From: Acidobacteria bacterium Ga0077534
GTDB lineage: Bacteria > Acidobacteriota > Blastocatellia > Pyrinomonadales > Pyrinomonadaceae
Direction of reading: 5' to 3'
DNA: 64,000 nucleotides
Assembly: GCA_001464455.1 (NCBI GenBank)
Contig: LNEI01000009.1
Location: forward strand, 79,784-143,783
The position numbers were made by a program, and so were the translations under genes. Shown here one piece after another: positions 55,264 to 64,000 of the stretch. Under the pieces are notes generated by a model. It had not been told where the DNA came from. It was given only the letters and a program-made list of their open reading frames with translations, and ran no database searches. Within the stretch, counting starts at the first letter, position 1, and each line of letters begins with the position of its first letter.

Positions 55264-56874
55264 CTATCGAGCAAGCTTCAATTTCTCCGCCGATCTATAC
55301 AACGCGAATCCGAGTACGCACGAAAATACGATGGAGAAATAGAATCCGAAGAGGGCTCCGATCGCGGATGCGGGGATATTTCCGACCCGCGGCATGGCGA
55401 AAGGAGCAAGGACGGCATTCAGAACGCCGCTTATGAAGCCGACCGCGATGGCGATGATCAGGGCCATTACCAGGATCTTGATATAGTCGACACCGAGCCG
55501 CTTAATAGTATCCAGCCCGACCGTTGGGTTAATAGTTGCGGCGAACGAACGAGTATAACCGGCAACGGCGCACGCTGCCGGGAAGTAGAATAGTCCCCAC
55601 AACAAGCAGATGCCCGCGACGGCGAGCAACACGAGGCCGCGGCCGGCGATCATCTGAATGAACGCCATTTGGTCGGCTGCTTCGGTCTCCGGCGACTTCC
55701 CCACGACCGATTCCAGTTGTCCTTTTCGGTGTTCCTGGATGATATTCTCGAGCTGCCGAAATTCCTCTTCTTCAGCATCGATCAAAGCCTGGCGGGTCGC
55801 AAGCTCGTCAGTGGGTGTTTCGCCCGCCTCGATCGTTTCGACGAGTTGTTTTTGCCGGTTAGCATCATTGTTGACCAATTCACGAACCTTTTCGCTCTGA
55901 CGAGCAGCGTTGGCCGCGAAGGGCAGTTCCGAATTCACTGAGGTCAGTGCCTTCTTCTGAGCCTCATTTATCTCATCCCTGACCGGTGCGACTATAACAA
56001 AGAATCCAATGATAATGACCGCGATCAATGGCCCGAAGGACGATAAGTAAGCGCCGATCATCAGGAAAAATGGATGCACCACGTCTTCCCACAGCGAGAA
56101 GTCGTCAAATGACGGCATGAAATTCTCGCCGATCTTGCCCTGCGAGAAGTTTTCTACCGTATTTGCAAGGATGCCGAAGGTCAGAGTGTTCGCAACCAAG
56201 GCACACGCGATCGCTCCCCACATCATAAAGATGCCGCCGACCGAGGCGACCGTCTGCCCGACGGAAAGGAACATGAACATTATTGCGCCCATTACGAGAC
56301 TCGGCATAAACTTGAACGGATATCGAAGAGCTTCGCCAAAATCGTCAAACCCGAACTTTCCTACGGGTGCATAGTAGACCTCTTGCGGCTGGCTTGTTTC
56401 CTGCTTCGCGATCGGTTCACACATCGCACCGCAAAACGGGCAGATCTTGACCGTACCGCCGTAAGAATTCGGGCACGTTTTGCAGAAGTTGTTAAAGCAG
56501 GTCTTGCAGGCGAATACAGCAGGAAGGTCAGCGTGCATGCTGCAAACCTGTTCGCCGGGAGTACTTGTCGTTATTTGCGAGTGAGCCTGACTGTTAAAAG
56601 TTGATGACGCTGAACCTGGTACAACCGTCGGGCCGAGCTTTGTCGTCGAAACGACCGGCGGTGATACGGGCTGGCCGTTATCTTTCGCGTTAAAGACCGC
56701 CATCAGCGACGGCACTTTACCGGCCTCGATCCAGCGCAGATTTCCCTTTCTGACACGATCGATCCGAAGCAGCGAGCCGTCGATGATCCATTCGGTCATT
56801 TCGGCAAAACTTGCTTCAAATATCTGGCCGTTTGCCTCGACTTGCCAGACCTCTTGTACCTGCTCTTCGCCCAT
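55264..56874 (-). CDS. Multi-pass membrane protein with GYF-like N-terminus and zinc-binding domain
   Basis: The 536-residue protein starts at an ATG (56874) with [21 protein letters not shown]; an upstream in-frame extension overlaps the HD-GYP gene and is rejected. Residues 1-60 resemble a GYF_2-like domain ([24 protein letters not shown]). Residues ~105-155 are cysteine-rich, with [13 protein letters not shown] and [10 protein letters not shown] (B-box or zinc-ribbon like). From about 170 a YIP1/DUF4013-like region with five to six membrane helices follows, interrupted by a long charged coiled-coil near 290-380. It lies 10 bp downstream of the HD-GYP gene. Function unknown. Confidence 0.7.
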   Translation of the reverse strand: MGEEQVQEVWQVEANGQIFEASFAEMTEWIIDGSLLRIDRVRKGNLRWIEAGKVPSLMAVFNAKDNGQPVSPPVVSTTKLGPTVVPGSASSTFNSQAHSQITTSTPGEQVCSMHADLPAVFACKTCFNNFCKTCPNSYGGTVKICPFCGAMCEPIAKQETSQPQEVYYAPVGKFGFDDFGEALRYPFKFMPSLVMGAIMFMFLSVGQTVASVGGIFMMWGAIACALVANTLTFGILANTVENFSQGKIGENFMPSFDDFSLWEDVVHPFFLMIGAYLSSFGPLIAVIIIGFFVIVAPVRDEINEAQKKALTSVNSELPFAANAARQSEKVRELVNNDANRQKQLVETIEAGETPTDELATRQALIDAEEEEFRQLENIIQEHRKGQLESVVGKSPETEAADQMAFIQMIAGRGLVLLAVAGICLLWGLFYFPAACAVAGYTRSFAATINPTVGLDTIKRLGVDYIKILVMALIIAIAVGFISGVLNAVLAPFAMPRVGNIPASAIGALFGFYFSIVFSCVLGFALYRSAEKLKLAR

Positions 56875-56884
56875 GATTTTCAGA

Positions 56885-58699
56885 TCATGCGACCAGCCTG
56901 ACGGCCGGCTTCTGCTCTTCTTCTGCCGCGGCGGCCCGGATCGCTGCCATTTGGCGCACAATTCCATTCGCGACCTCTCCTGCACTGCATGCCCGGATCA
57001 GCGCCTCGACAACGTCAGACTGATAACGCGTTCCGACAAAACTCCGGAGCTGCTCCAGTGCGGGCTGCAGTTCCATGCCCTTGGAGTACGGACGGTCGAT
57101 CGTCATCGCGTCAAAAGTATCGGCTACCGAAACGATCTTGGCCTGAAGCGGTATTTCTTCGCTGGTCAGCCCCTGCGGATAACCTTTTCCGTTCACCATC
57201 TCATGGTGCATGTACATACCCGGCAAAAACTCCTTCATCGCCGGGATCTGCGACATGATTTTATAGCCCTTCTGCGGATGGGTCTTCATGATCTCAAACT
57301 CTTCGTCGGTTAGGGCCGCCGGCTTTTTGAGGATCGCATCGTCGATCGCGATCTTGCCCACATCGTGAAGAAGTGCGCTGATCCGCAGCGTTTCGAGTTC
57401 ATCAGCGGGTAAGCCCATCTGTCGGCCAATAGCGACCGAGATCCGCGAAACACGCTCGGAATGGCCGCGTGTATATTTATCTTTACCGTCGATCGCGGCA
57501 GCCAGAGCCTTTACCGTACCGACGAAAAGCTCGCGGTTCTCCTCGGCAGCCTTGGCAAGCTTTGCGATCTGCTCCTCGACCTTGTCGGTCATGAAGTTAA
57601 ACGATTCGCCGAGCGTTCCGATCTCCGAAAGGCTGCTCGTCTCGACCCGAGTGGAGAAATCACCTGCGGCAATGAGCTTGGCTGCGTTCACGAGACGTAA
57701 CACCGGCGTCGTCATGACCTTCGCCCCTACAAAGCCGACGATCAATGCTAGTACCGCAAACGCCATGCTGATAAGCCACGCCTGCGTACGCATCTCGCCA
57801 ACCGATGCGAGAGCACGAGCCTCATCCTGCATAACGATCACACCGACGTTATAGCCATCTGCAAGATGTGCTGTCGAATATGCCCCGATCATGTCGCTGG
57901 AACTCCCGTTCAGAACCGCCGAGAATGGAACCAAAGCAGACTGGATCTGCAAGCCCGATTCAAGCCACTCCTGAACGATCTTTAGTTCGCCCATCGGCCG
58001 CCTAGCGGCGGTGACGGCAGGATCCGGATGAAATAGAGTTTCCCCTGCCCGATCGACCACAAAAACGATCGGAAGCCCCGCCTTTATCAAGTCTTCTTCT
58101 TTTGCCGTACCCGACCCGACGATGCTTTGTGAAACTGGTTGCAGAGACGCGATCGCTACGATCGTAGCCGCCGGAGCTCCATTTATGGATACTTCGCTGG
58201 TAAACGGCATGACGAACTGCCCGGAACCAGTGACCTTCATCGGCTCGCCGACGCGCACCCGAGATCTGCCTTCTGTTTCCGTGGCCCGGGCAGCGATCGT
58301 TTCGACATCGTTTCGCGTCAGGTGTTCAGCCCGGAATACGATCAGTGACTCTTCACCCGCCGGCTTCAGGTACAGTGCGACGACGTCGGGATTCTCGCGG
58401 AGCATCGCACCGAGCTTCTTCTCCGTCTGCGGAGCTGAAACGACCTTAAGGTCGCCAGCGATCTCGAGACCGTTCGCCAGGCTGGCAACTGTCGAGCTGA
58501 CCCGTTGGCCAAACATTTCGATCTGCCTTGCTTTCTCTTGTACCAGTTGTATCTGATAGCGATTCTCGGCGGAGCGCAATTCTTTACCGCTCTTATCTGA
58601 AAGCAGCCAACCAGTGAACAACAATGGTACCAACCCTACGAAAAGCAGGGTAACAATGACCAGGAAGATCAAACTAACTTTCTTCTTTAAATACGGCAT
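56885..58699 (-). CDS. HD-GYP domain receptor (putative c-di-GMP phosphodiesterase)
   Basis: The 604-residue protein has an N-terminal membrane helix (IFLVIVTLLFVGLVPLLFTGWL), a periplasmic sensor region of ~230 residues (dCACHE-like), a second helix near 300-320, a HAMP segment, a coiled linker and an HD-GYP domain at about 390-565. HD residues are in ALLHDVGKIAIDD, and the GYP motif appears as MHHEMVNGKGYPQGL, complete for family members. Such proteins hydrolyse c-di-GMP in response to an external signal. A short 10-bp gap links it to the zinc-ribbon membrane gene. Confidence 0.9.
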   Translation of the reverse strand: MPYLKKKVSLIFLVIVTLLFVGLVPLLFTGWLLSDKSGKELRSAENRYQIQLVQEKARQIEMFGQRVSSTVASLANGLEIAGDLKVVSAPQTEKKLGAMLRENPDVVALYLKPAGEESLIVFRAEHLTRNDVETIAARATETEGRSRVRVGEPMKVTGSGQFVMPFTSEVSINGAPAATIVAIASLQPVSQSIVGSGTAKEEDLIKAGLPIVFVVDRAGETLFHPDPAVTAARRPMGELKIVQEWLESGLQIQSALVPFSAVLNGSSSDMIGAYSTAHLADGYNVGVIVMQDEARALASVGEMRTQAWLISMAFAVLALIVGFVGAKVMTTPVLRLVNAAKLIAAGDFSTRVETSSLSEIGTLGESFNFMTDKVEEQIAKLAKAAEENRELFVGTVKALAAAIDGKDKYTRGHSERVSRISVAIGRQMGLPADELETLRISALLHDVGKIAIDDAILKKPAALTDEEFEIMKTHPQKGYKIMSQIPAMKEFLPGMYMHHEMVNGKGYPQGLTSEEIPLQAKIVSVADTFDAMTIDRPYSKGMELQPALEQLRSFVGTRYQSDVVEALIRACSAGEVANGIVRQMAAIRAAAAEEEQKPAVRLVA

Positions 58700-58871
58700 G
58701 GCGGGGAGGCGAGGGAAACGCCTTACCGTTAGTTTACGCGATAGAACGGAGGATGGTCAACAAGTTTTAACGTGTAGGAAATCACCGTTCGATCAGCCTT
58801 ACCTCGTCGTCCACTTTCGAACGATCGAGGAGCAGACGTGGGGCAAACGAGCCGCAGAATAGCGAGAGAGA
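58700..58871. other. Gap between HD-GYP gene and phosphatase gene
   Basis: The 172 bp hold no repeat, hairpin or frame that I can support. It probably carries the promoter of the HD-GYP gene, but no consensus is clear. Confidence 0.4.
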
Positions 58872-60542
58872 TCAAAGTCGCTTTACGATAACCAACGTAA
58901 TATCGTCATTAGGAGCCGCAGTCCCGGTAAAGTCAGAAAGAGCGCTTTCCACGCGGTCGCGAATGCCTGAAGCCGAACGAGAAACATTGGTGCTGATGAC
59001 CTGCTTCAAACGATCCATTCCGAATTCGTCCTCGTTTAGGTTATTCGCCTCTGATACGCCGTCGCTATAAATAAACAGAACGTCGCCGGGGTTAAGCTTT
59101 GCGTGGCCGACATCATACTCGGCAAAATCCATCAGTCCGAGCGGAAGCCCGCCGGATTCGACCAGTTCGATGCTGCCGTCTGCTCTGCCGATGAGCGGTG
59201 AATTATGTCCGGCATTAATAAACGTGAGTTCACCAGTTGTCGGTTCAAGCTCCGCCACAAACAATGTGATGAAGCGGTTTGTAGGCGTATTATTCGTGAG
59301 ATAAACGTTAACGGCCGTAACCAGTTCGGCAAGCGGCGTTTTGGCTGCGACCTGTGCGTGGATCGCCGCGTGGAGGCTCGACATCAAGAGCGAAGCGGAA
59401 GTGCCTTTTCCAGAAACGTCTCCGAGTGCGACAAGCATCCGCCCGTTATGCCGAGGGATAAAATCGTAATAATCGCCGCCGATCTCATAACAAGAGAAGG
59501 ATATACCCTGAAAGTCGTATCCCGCGATAGTTGGCGGCCCATCCGGCTGAAACCGCTGCTGGATCTCAGTCGCCAACTCTAATTCGCGCTCCATTCGCTC
59601 ACGATTGATTCGCTCGTCGATCAGGCTCGCGTTCTCGACCCGGATCGATGCGACCGAGGCGAGTGTAGTAAGAATATTTAAGTGATCGCTGGTAAATGTC
59701 GACTGCGTCGTCGGGCTGTCGGCATAAATGATACCGAAAACGTGCCTTTCGTCGACACACATTGGAACCGCCAGGACTGAGCGGATTCCTTGCAAAATGA
59801 TCGTCTGACTCGCGAAACGCGGGTCTTGCTGAGCGTCCGAAGTCAGGACCGACTTCCCGTTTTCCATGACCTCGCTCAGGATCGCACGGCTGACGCGAAC
59901 CTCGCCGATCTTCGTGTCGCTGCCACGATGACGAGCGACCTTGATGACCATTTCTTCATCACTCTTTTCATCGCGAAGCATTATCACCACACGTTCTGCC
60001 GGGACGGCCTCAAAAACAAGGGTCGCTACCTGATTGAGCGTGTCATCAAGCCCGCTTGACGAAAGAAGCGCAATTCCAACCTTACTGATGAGCCCGAGCA
60101 GATTATTCCGGCTGCCCATCGATGCAGACATCGAGGAATCGAGTATCTCAGTCGTCGGATTGCGACGGCCCATGAACGAGATCGTCTGGGACGGGTCAAG
60201 CGACTGCGTTCCATCTGAGATCAACGTCGAACTAAAGCTGATCGGGGGCCTAATGTCGCTTTCAAAAACGATACGAGTTTCACCGATCTGGATCTCGCTA
60301 CCCGATTGCAACGGCAAGGTTCCATTAACCGGCGTGCCGTTTAGGCGGGTGCCGTTGGCTGAACCAAGATCGATGAGCCAGAAGTTATCCCCTTCCTGCC
60401 GCACCTCCGCATGCAGCCGCGATGCAAAAGCGTCAGCTATGCAGAGATCCGCCCTAGCCGACCTTCCGATCGTTGTGCGGAGCCTTGCTATCGGGAATTG
60501 ATCCGAACTTCCGTTGGCATGTTTGACGACGAGATGGGCCAT
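58872..60542 (-). CDS. FHA-GAF-SpoIIE protein phosphatase
   Basis: The 556-residue protein has three parts. An FHA domain covers 1-95 (TIGRSARADLCIADAFASRLHAEV in parts, then LIDLGSANGTRLNG). A GAF-type sensor is at about 150-305. A SpoIIE/PP2C-like phosphatase follows at 345-556 with GGDYYDF, LGDVSGKGTSASLLMS and FIYSDGVSEANN, which carry the metal-binding aspartates. It may dephosphorylate phospho-Ser/Thr partners such as those made by the kinase encoded two genes upstream. The FHA domain could read phosphothreonine on them. Confidence 0.9.
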   Translation of the reverse strand: MAHLVVKHANGSSDQFPIARLRTTIGRSARADLCIADAFASRLHAEVRQEGDNFWLIDLGSANGTRLNGTPVNGTLPLQSGSEIQIGETRIVFESDIRPPISFSSTLISDGTQSLDPSQTISFMGRRNPTTEILDSSMSASMGSRNNLLGLISKVGIALLSSSGLDDTLNQVATLVFEAVPAERVVIMLRDEKSDEEMVIKVARHRGSDTKIGEVRVSRAILSEVMENGKSVLTSDAQQDPRFASQTIILQGIRSVLAVPMCVDERHVFGIIYADSPTTQSTFTSDHLNILTTLASVASIRVENASLIDERINRERMERELELATEIQQRFQPDGPPTIAGYDFQGISFSCYEIGGDYYDFIPRHNGRMLVALGDVSGKGTSASLLMSSLHAAIHAQVAAKTPLAELVTAVNVYLTNNTPTNRFITLFVAELEPTTGELTFINAGHNSPLIGRADGSIELVESGGLPLGLMDFAEYDVGHAKLNPGDVLFIYSDGVSEANNLNEDEFGMDRLKQVISTNVSRSASGIRDRVESALSDFTGTAAPNDDITLVIVKRL

Positions 60543-60553
60543 ATTTCCGTGAT

Positions 60554-61039
60554 CTATAACTGTGTCTTTCTCCCGCGAATAACAACCGTGCCGGACAAAA
60601 TATCGTGCAGGCTACGCCCGGAAGTATTTAGCGCCGCAATGAGAAATCCGATGCCCGCTGTTCCGGCCGTGACTAGATAACCCAGCGTATTTCTGAACAA
60701 AAGCTTGCCCGGCCGAACCTTTGTACCGTCAATATTAACGACCGTCAAACCCGTTAAAAGTTTCCCGAGCGATCGCCCGGTCGCGAGCGGAAAGATCAAA
60801 AAGTTGGCAACAAAAACGATGATCGCCACGCTCCAAACCGTAGTTCCGATGCCGCCTGTCGTCGAAGCACCCAGCATCAACCACGCTGCAGGCAAGAAAA
60901 CCAGCAGCATATAATCGATACTAAACGCGGCACATCTCAACAGGAACGGTGCTTTAAGTTCTTCTACCGAAAAACCTACTATTGTTTCTGAGCCAGGCGT
61001 TTTATCTTTTGAAATTGTCGCTTTCGCGGCTGAAGGCAT
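60554..61039 (-). CDS. RDD family membrane protein
   Basis: This 161-residue protein has the RDD start APFLLRCAAFSIDYMLLVFLP, where the Arg and Asp residues sit in the first helix, and GRSLGKLLTGLTVVNIDGTKVRP as the conserved linker. Three membrane helices are predicted, at about 36-60, 65-85 and 120-140. The role of RDD proteins is unknown; some affect transport. It sits between the phosphatase (11 bp) and the kinase (19 bp). Confidence 0.88.
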   Translation of the reverse strand: MPSAAKATISKDKTPGSETIVGFSVEELKAPFLLRCAAFSIDYMLLVFLPAAWLMLGASTTGGIGTTVWSVAIIVFVANFLIFPLATGRSLGKLLTGLTVVNIDGTKVRPGKLLFRNTLGYLVTAGTAGIGFLIAALNTSGRSLHDILSGTVVIRGRKTQL

Positions 61040-61058
61040 ATTTAATCCGAAAAACGTC

Positions 61059-63110
61059 CTAACTCATCAAAAAATGTAATGTCGTGTCACCAAGCCGCAG
61101 CCGGTCGCCGCTCGCAAGCGGGTGAGGCTGCCGCGGAATCAGGCGAATGGAATCATGCATGCCCGCAAGCAGTAATGTTCCGTTGGACGAGCCAAGGTCC
61201 TCGACCATAAAGTTCCCGCCATCCCGCCAAATACGGGCGTGGCGCCGCGAGATCTTTGTTTGTGGGTCGTATTTAGAAAGATCAACCTCGGGGAAGATAT
61301 TCGACTGTGGATCTCGCCGTCCGAGAAGATTCTCGTTTCGCTCGAGCGAGAACACCGGCGCGTCCAGTTCTGAAGTTCCGTCGATAACAAGCTTGGCCGT
61401 AGCTCCGGTTCGAGGATAGATGTCCGCGTGAACGCCTTGTTGAGCGATAGGCTGCTTTGCTCCGCAAAACGCGCAAAATAGATCCGTCGCGACGATCTGC
61501 TGCCCGCAGAAACCGCAGAAAACAAACTGATTAGCAAGACTGACCGACGCCGGAGCTTCCGAGATGCCGAAAGTTACCTGTCCCGCCTTAAGATTATCCA
61601 AATGTTCAACGAGAGCCCGCTTCAGAGCATCGGCACTTGGGAAACGGCTTTCTGCCTTGTATTCGACCGCCCGCATCAATATCCGCTCCATTTGGTCGGA
61701 CATTTGCGGATTAATTTGGCGCGGGCGCGGGTTCTTTTGAAAATCAAAGATCAGCAGCGGATTATTCTGCGGATCGGCTCCCGTCATGAGGTGAAACATC
61801 GTCGACCCAAGACTGTAAATGTCTGAACGAGGTTCGACCTGGCCGGAAAACAGCTCGGGAGGAGCGTAGCCCATCGTCCCGACCGCTGTCACTCCCTTTT
61901 CTGCCTGATTGATGGAGCGAGCAATGCCAAAATCGATCAGCATGACCCTGCCCGTCGAGCCGTCGAGCATGATATTCGAGGGTTTCAGGTCGCGATAGAC
62001 GATGGTGGCCGGCAGATTGTGAAGATAGGAGAGAACGTCAGCGACCTGTATCGCCCATTCTGTGACCGTCTTCTCGTCGATCCGTCCGCCAGGTGTTGAA
62101 CGCAGCCTTCCAGCAAGGTCGCCGCCGGAAATGTATTTCATCACGAGGTAAAAGCGGCCCTCGTAATGGTCAAAGAAGTAATCGTAGATCGTTGGAATCG
62201 AAGGATGGTCGAGGGTCGAAAGTATGGTCGATTCCCTCTTAAAATCTTCGACCGCCTTATTTTGCTGCTCTTCCTCGATGCTTGACTGCACCATTTCCTT
62301 TACGGCCCGTTCGACGCCGCCTAAGTTTTGGTCACAGGCAAGATAAACCGCACCCATCCCGCCGCCACCGATCTTGCGCACGATCTGATAACGCGAATTG
62401 AGCACCGTTCCTTCCGCCAACGGCTTTAGCGCAGATTTTTTCCCGCTCGTCGAGCCGCCAAGGGAATGTGCGGTCTGTATCGCGCTCTCATCCGCTGTCG
62501 GGATCGTTTCGTTGTCCAAACCCTCGAAATCACTCGTGCTAACTTTGGCCGGATCGGGAGCGTTTTCTAGGTCAGCCGCGGCAGCGAGCTCAATTTCCGG
62601 ATCCGCCGTCATTGGCTCGACAGCTTCAGGTGTTTCTATGGACCCGGACATCGCATCGCCCACATCAAGCGATGCTTCATCACGATCACTTTCCTTGGGA
62701 GCCGCCTCTAATTCCTGCTGCTCAGGCTCTTGTGTGTCAGGAGACGCGTGTATTTCCGGCTCCGATCCCGTCGCCTCATCAGTTTCCGGACCAAGTTCAT
62801 CCGAACTCTGTCCCTCGACGACCTGTTCCAGAGTCTTCTCTGTCGCAATAGTGGTCTCGTCCGAAACATCGACGACGTCGGTGTTCAGATCGATGTCGGG
62901 ACGCTCAACTGCTTCTTCCACACTGGAGGGCTCAATTATCGCTTCTGTTCGCAGCTCCTGCCCAGCAGCACTATCGAACATACGAGCCATCATTTCGTCC
63001 GGATCATCCGGAGCGACCGCCGGTTTATCAACATTAAGCATGGCTCCGCACATCGGGCAAAATCCCGATTCGTGCGCCAGCTCATAGCCACATTTATGAC
63101 AGAGTGCCAT
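61059..63110 (-). CDS. Serine/threonine protein kinase with zinc ribbons and C-terminal FHA domain
   Basis: The 683-residue protein starts with a zinc ribbon (CHKCGYELAHESGFCPMCG, residues 4-22). A low-complexity acidic segment (about 30-230) follows. The kinase domain (about 240-500) has GGGGMGAVYLACD, the lysine in ERAVKEMV, VYRDLKPSNIML (Tyr replaces His in the HRD motif), LIDFGIAR and GTMGYAPPE. A second zinc ribbon lies near 530-550 (CGFCGQQI, CAFCGAK), and the FHA domain is last (ISRRHARI, EDLGSSNGT). It is a Hanks-type kinase without a membrane helix. It probably signals to the adjacent FHA protein and to the FHA-PP2C phosphatase. Confidence 0.92.
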   Translation of the reverse strand: MALCHKCGYELAHESGFCPMCGAMLNVDKPAVAPDDPDEMMARMFDSAAGQELRTEAIIEPSSVEEAVERPDIDLNTDVVDVSDETTIATEKTLEQVVEGQSSDELGPETDEATGSEPEIHASPDTQEPEQQELEAAPKESDRDEASLDVGDAMSGSIETPEAVEPMTADPEIELAAAADLENAPDPAKVSTSDFEGLDNETIPTADESAIQTAHSLGGSTSGKKSALKPLAEGTVLNSRYQIVRKIGGGGMGAVYLACDQNLGGVERAVKEMVQSSIEEEQQNKAVEDFKRESTILSTLDHPSIPTIYDYFFDHYEGRFYLVMKYISGGDLAGRLRSTPGGRIDEKTVTEWAIQVADVLSYLHNLPATIVYRDLKPSNIMLDGSTGRVMLIDFGIARSINQAEKGVTAVGTMGYAPPELFSGQVEPRSDIYSLGSTMFHLMTGADPQNNPLLIFDFQKNPRPRQINPQMSDQMERILMRAVEYKAESRFPSADALKRALVEHLDNLKAGQVTFGISEAPASVSLANQFVFCGFCGQQIVATDLFCAFCGAKQPIAQQGVHADIYPRTGATAKLVIDGTSELDAPVFSLERNENLLGRRDPQSNIFPEVDLSKYDPQTKISRRHARIWRDGGNFMVEDLGSSNGTLLLAGMHDSIRLIPRQPHPLASGDRLRLGDTTLHFLMS

Positions 63111-63141
63111 TGTCTCTTAGTTTCTAAACCGTTTTTCTAAG

Positions 63142-63717
63142 CTAATGCGAGATCTGAAATCGTAAAAAAGTCTTGCCGACGATCACTTCATCGCCGTCCT
63201 GTAAAAGCTGAGCATTTCCCGGTAAAAGTCGTCGACCACGATTAACATATGTACCGTTCGTCGAACCGAGATCTTCAATGTAGTACGAGCCGTTATTGCG
63301 AACGATACGGGCGTGTCGACGGGAGACCTTGGCATCCGAATCGTGTGCGTCGAGGTCGACGTCCGGAAAAACGCCATTGTCCGCATCCCAACGACCGATC
63401 GTTGATTCGTCATTTGTCAGTCTGAACTCGGTACCGGGCACATCGCCCCTTTCGATAACGAGCGACGCGTGGGCAACACCCGAGTTACCCCCCTTGGCCG
63501 GCATGATGGGCGTTGCGTTCTCCATTTCAAAAGCGACGGGAGGTATTCCGATCGAGGTAACGCTCACAGGCCGAGGAAACGATCCCGCCGAGGGAGGCGG
63601 AACATACGCAGGCGTCTCGCTCACCTCAACCGGGGCCGCGATCAATCGCGATCCGCATTCGTCGCAGAAACGAGATGTATCAAGATTTGCCGTCTGGCAT
63701 GAAGGACATCTGATCAT
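63142..63717 (-). CDS. Zinc-ribbon FHA-domain protein
   Basis: This 191-residue protein has an N-terminal zinc ribbon (CPSCQTANLDTSRFCDECG, residues 4-22), a Pro-rich linker and an FHA domain at about 95-185 with STIGRWDADNG, KVSRRHARIV and EDLGSTNGTYVN, the phosphothreonine-binding fold. It resembles the C-terminal FHA of the kinase downstream. It is likely an adaptor or substrate of that kinase, 31 bp apart. Confidence 0.87.
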   Translation of the reverse strand: MIRCPSCQTANLDTSRFCDECGSRLIAAPVEVSETPAYVPPPSAGSFPRPVSVTSIGIPPVAFEMENATPIMPAKGGNSGVAHASLVIERGDVPGTEFRLTNDESTIGRWDADNGVFPDVDLDAHDSDAKVSRRHARIVRNNGSYYIEDLGSTNGTYVNRGRRLLPGNAQLLQDGDEVIVGKTFLRFQISH

Positions 63718-63971
63718 GATCTTTATCGCTCACTTACCAAGTGCGGGCGTCTCAGAACTAAGCCGATATTTTACATCGGTTTAATATTCAGAGTAAATCG
63801 TAATTCTACCGCAATTTTACGTCAAACGCTGAATACGGAAGTAAAGCACCAAATCCACTAAAGCGAAAGCGCTCAAACTATTTCACGCATTTTGTGTCAT
63901 TCTGTGCGTTATTGACCATTTCGTGCGGAATAGCATTTCAATTTCGTGCGTGTTCATGTAGCGTCTTATGC
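63718..63971. other. Intergenic region with CACG/CGTG repeats and an inverted repeat
   Basis: This gap before the window edge has TTTCACGC, TTTCGTGCG and GTGCG words at 63881-63960, of the same kind as other palindromic repeats here. A perfect 10-bp inverted repeat pairs CGTGTTCATG (63949-63958) with CATGAACACG (63971-63980), overlapping a possible start codon at 63972. The divergent FHA-kinase operon must start from this region, but no promoter consensus is clear. Confidence 0.5.
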
Positions 63972-64000
63972 ATGAACACGTGTACCATTTGCAAGTCCCG
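63972..64000 (+). CDS. Possible start of a protein with a zinc-binding CxxC (partial)
   Basis: The frame ATG at 63972 reads MNTCTICKS, then leaves the window. The CxxC at the N-terminus is suggestive of a zinc ribbon, as in small phage- or transposon-like proteins that start with CTxC. No Shine-Dalgarno is seen, and the ATG lies in the arm of an inverted repeat. The evidence is too little for a function. Confidence 0.25.

Noticed and set aside
63968..64000. Alternative ATG at 63968 reading MHEHVYHLQV
   Set aside because: It has no CxxC or other support; both candidate starts are cut by the window edge and lie in an inverted repeat.

Overview
The window reads as chromosomal DNA of a Gram-negative, diderm bacterium, most likely an Acidobacteriota member of the Blastocatellia/Pyrinomonadaceae type. 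This is inferred from gene content: a VWFA-related secreted protein of the acidobacterial type, a large DUF5916-like outer-membrane barrel, a long LptC/LptA-like protein, a short HPr kinase, many secreted proteins with acidobacterial flavour, and intergenic palindromic repeats. Genes are dense, often overlap by 1-20 bp, and use TTG and GTG starts. There is no rRNA, CRISPR array, transposase, integrase or prophage; one tRNA gene (Leu, GAG) is present.

Layout. 1-10.6 kb: end of an outer-membrane barrel gene, then nitrogen and arginine metabolism (argD, an argF'-type transcarbamylase, gltD and gltB on the opposite strand, argB). 10.6-12 kb: tRNA-Leu, secG, tpiA (minus strand). 12.1-15.2 kb: a three-gene ketosynthase / methyltransferase / FAD-oxidoreductase operon that looks like a small secondary or lipid pathway. 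15.2-19.9 kb: a YitT membrane protein, pgk, a lipoprotein coupled to a triple beta/gamma-crystallin secreted protein, and gap. 20-26.5 kb: a TolC-like channel, a glycosyltransferase with a CDP-glucose synthesis and dehydration pair, and three secreted proteins ending in a VWA protein. 26.5-39 kb: a long minus-strand run joining cell-wall synthesis (ddl, uppP), arginase, a permease-free regulatory PTS (HPr, EIIA-Man, RapZ, short HprK), ribosome hibernation (hpf), rpoN, LPS export (lptB, lptC/A) and recJ. 39.2-44.9 kb: small membrane proteins, a 21-bp minisatellite, chrA, an SDR and RNase J. 45-47.3 kb: a yybP-ykoY-type manganese riboswitch controlling a TerB-like and a TerC-like gene. 47.3-52.2 kb: a membrane protein, an EF-hand secreted protein, a sigma factor and a di-haem peroxidase. 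52.2-55.1 kb: rsmA, ribD, ftsY. 55.2-63.7 kb: a minus-strand signalling island (zinc-ribbon membrane protein, HD-GYP receptor, FHA-GAF-PP2C phosphatase, RDD protein, Ser/Thr kinase with FHA, FHA adaptor).

The strongest leads are the manganese riboswitch with a two-domain TerB-like gene placed between it and the exporter, the Ser/Thr phospho-signalling island, the orphan ketosynthase operon, and several key-residue swaps (RapZ Walker A Lys to Met, RibD zinc Cys to His, Thr at the specificity site of the transcarbamylase). The repeats are also notable: two ~90 bp palindromic copies fill the whole recJ-uppP gap and supply the start codon of one gene and the stop codon of the other. All family assignments come from reading the sequence and recalling families; no database search was run.
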